Assembly: GCA_016210495.1 (NCBI GenBank)
Contig: JACQUC010000115.1
Location: forward strand, 1 to 64,000
DNA: 64,000 bases
Direction of reading: 5' to 3'
Source of the DNA: Chloroflexota bacterium
GTDB taxonomy: Bacteria > Chloroflexota > FW602-bin22 > JACPRP01
This document shows, piece after piece, positions 62,866-64,000 of this stretch. A program made the translations under genes and the position numbers. The notes under the pieces were generated by a model that worked only from the letters and a program-made list of their open reading frames with translations, did no database searches and was not told the origin of the DNA. The stretch's first letter is position 1; each line of letters begins with the position of its first letter.

Positions 62866-63230
62866 CCTCTAGGATCGTGCAGACTGTTTTCAGGGTCGCC
62901 GATGAGCACGGAGCGGCGCGGGTTGCCAGGGTCGATCTGCTAGTTGGCCAGCTAACGTTCCTGAACGTCGATCAGGTCAAACTGGCCTACGATCTGCTTG
63001 TTCGCGGGACTTCGTTGGAAGGCTCCCAGTTGCTTGTCAAGGAAAGCCCTGGACGTGTCGAGTGTTCGCGGTGCCACCACCAGAGGCAGGTCGACTTTCC
63101 TTCCTCCTTCGATCCAGGTGGTCTGTCCGAGCCACTGCCTCTGTTTTCCTGCTCTGAGTGCGGCGGCGAGGTGTCTATCGTAGGTGGCAAGGAGTGCCAG
63201 ATAACCGGACTCGTCCTGGAATCGGAGTAG
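62847..63230 (+). CDS. hypA: HypA-type nickel metallochaperone
   Basis: A 127-residue protein with the HypA fold: the N-terminus reads (M)HEFGITSRIV when the TTG at 62847 is the start, which restores the Met-His-Glu nickel site, and two Cys pairs form the zinc ribbon (CSRC and CSEC). The TTG has GAGGAG 8 bases upstream and lies inside the end of hypB (19-base overlap), so the two are translated together. Confidence 0.9.
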   Translation: MHEFGITSRIVQTVFRVADEHGAARVARVDLLVGQLTFLNVDQVKLAYDLLVRGTSLEGSQLLVKESPGRVECSRCHHQRQVDFPSSFDPGGLSEPLPLFSCSECGGEVSIVGGKECQITGLVLESE

Positions 63231-63239
63231 CTATGTCTG

Positions 63240-64000
63240 ATGCTTGATCTCAAGATCGAGAATGGCACACTGGTCATACCCGGCATCGGGCTCGTGCGGG
63301 CAGGTCTGGGCATTCGGCACGGCAAGATCGTCTTGATCGCGCGTGAGTCTATGCTGCCCCCCGCGGAGCGTGTCGTGGACGCCACCGGCAGCCACGTGAT
63401 CCCAGGCGTGATCGATCCTCACGTTCACCTTGGCTACTATCGCAGTCTCGAGGACGAGTGTCTCACCGAAAGCCCGTCGGCGCTTGCGGGTGGGATAACC
63501 ACCGTCGGCTGCCACGTATACCCTACCGCTGTCCCGCTGGAGGAAACATTCTTGGACATGGCCCAGCGGGCTAGCAGGCATCTATACACGGACGTGTTCT
63601 TCCACGTTATATTGACCAGGCCCGAGCAGCTCGACGACATCCCTCTCTACGCATCCACGCTGGGTGTGACCTCGTTTAAGTTCTACACCTGTGCCGTGCA
63701 CGGCGATCCCGTGGCCGTCTCCGATGCGCTTCTTTTCGATGCCTTCAAGCGGATCGCCCTCCTCGATCGTTCCGCCATCGCCTGCGTTCATGCGCAAAAC
63801 GACTCGATGATTGCGGGAGCCACCCGCCTGCTGTTCGAGGCAAAGGCGGAGAAGACGCTGGTCGACTGGGCTAACACGCACCCGGCCGCCGCCGAGGAGG
63901 AGGCGACCATCAGGATCGCTTTCCTGGCAGGCAGGGCGGGAGTTCCGCTTTACTTCGTCCATCTCACCAGGCAAGTAACGGCGTCGCGCATGCGGGAGAT
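63240..64000 (+). CDS. Hydantoinase/dihydropyrimidinase-type amidohydrolase (partial)
   Basis: The first 253 residues of a cyclic amidohydrolase; the gene runs off the window. The metal motif DPHVHLG lies near residue 64, the region of the carboxylated Lys is SFKFYTC near residue 147, and further ligands are in CVHAQN and YFVHLT. The family opens hydantoins, dihydropyrimidines or allantoin. It follows hypA by 9 bases, so nickel delivery to this or a neighbouring enzyme is possible but unproven. The ATG at 63240 is the first start in frame; a GGAG lies about 12 bases upstream. Confidence 0.85.
   Translation, partial: MLDLKIENGTLVIPGIGLVRAGLGIRHGKIVLIARESMLPPAERVVDATGSHVIPGVIDPHVHLGYYRSLEDECLTESPSALAGGITTVGCHVYPTAVPLEETFLDMAQRASRHLYTDVFFHVILTRPEQLDDIPLYASTLGVTSFKFYTCAVHGDPVAVSDALLFDAFKRIALLDRSAIACVHAQNDSMIAGATRLLFEAKAEKTLVDWANTHPAAAEEEATIRIAFLAGRAGVPLYFVHLTRQVTASRMRE

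Overview
The window is about 60% GC chromosomal DNA from a bacterium, most likely an uncultured member of the Chloroflexota. The pointers are NarL-type two-component pairs, multihaem cytochromes, a PA14-bearing GT39 glycosyltransferase, CARDB/cadherin-like surface proteins, a CelD-type acetyltransferase + GT4 + PIG-L cluster, GH57 and TreZ glycan enzymes, and many short GC-rich inverted repeats between genes. No phylogenetic marker was compared, so the phylum is an inference. TTG and GTG starts with good Shine-Dalgarno (SD) sites are common.

Region 1 (0-11.6 kb, + strand) is the most striking part. It is a haem and redox island with two histidine kinases, each carrying a CxxCH c-type haem motif in its extracytoplasmic part. 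Each kinase is paired with a LuxR-type response regulator. With them are an 11-haem cytochrome, a cytochrome b-like membrane protein, a stand-alone receiver lacking the acidic dyad, two small membrane proteins and a 9-haem cytochrome. A terminator plus a conserved bipartite sequence is duplicated in front of the 11-haem cytochrome and in front of the orphan receiver.

Region 2 (11.6-22.4 kb) holds small unknown genes, tRNA-Glu, an AMP-dependent acyl ligase, a DUF433 antitoxin and a minus-strand haem operon. In transcription order the operon is small protein, ccsA, hemC, cobA-hemD, hemB, radical SAM/SPASM protein, hemL. It could supply haem and cytochrome c assembly for region 1; hemA is not in the window.

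Region 3 (22.4-34.5 kb) holds a frameshifted ArsA/Get3-like ATPase, a GH57 glucan enzyme, a zinc-ribbon protein, a bifunctional nuclease, TreZ, the acetyltransferase/GT4/PIG-L operon, a VapBC pair with its operator, and an aldehyde:ferredoxin oxidoreductase. Region 4 (34.5-50.3 kb) holds a DUF3311-like protein with a sodium/solute symporter, the GT39-PA14 protein, an M1-like peptidase, an ECF sigma/anti-sigma pair, a VanW protein, fmt, a YugP-like peptidase, a RelE/ParE-type pair and an enoyl-CoA hydratase.

Region 5 (50.5-64 kb) holds a giant surface protein gene broken by a frameshift and a stop codon, a third two-component pair whose kinase is frameshifted at its N-terminus, rlmN, an Fe-S protein, hypB, hypA and the start of a hydantoinase-type amidohydrolase that runs off the end. 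Four or five genes carry apparent single-base lesions, all but one indels, two of which touch homopolymer runs. They may be real pseudogenes or assembly errors. A dispersed element with a GGGGCG core and imperfect terminal inverted repeats recurs across the window and has entered one coding region in frame.
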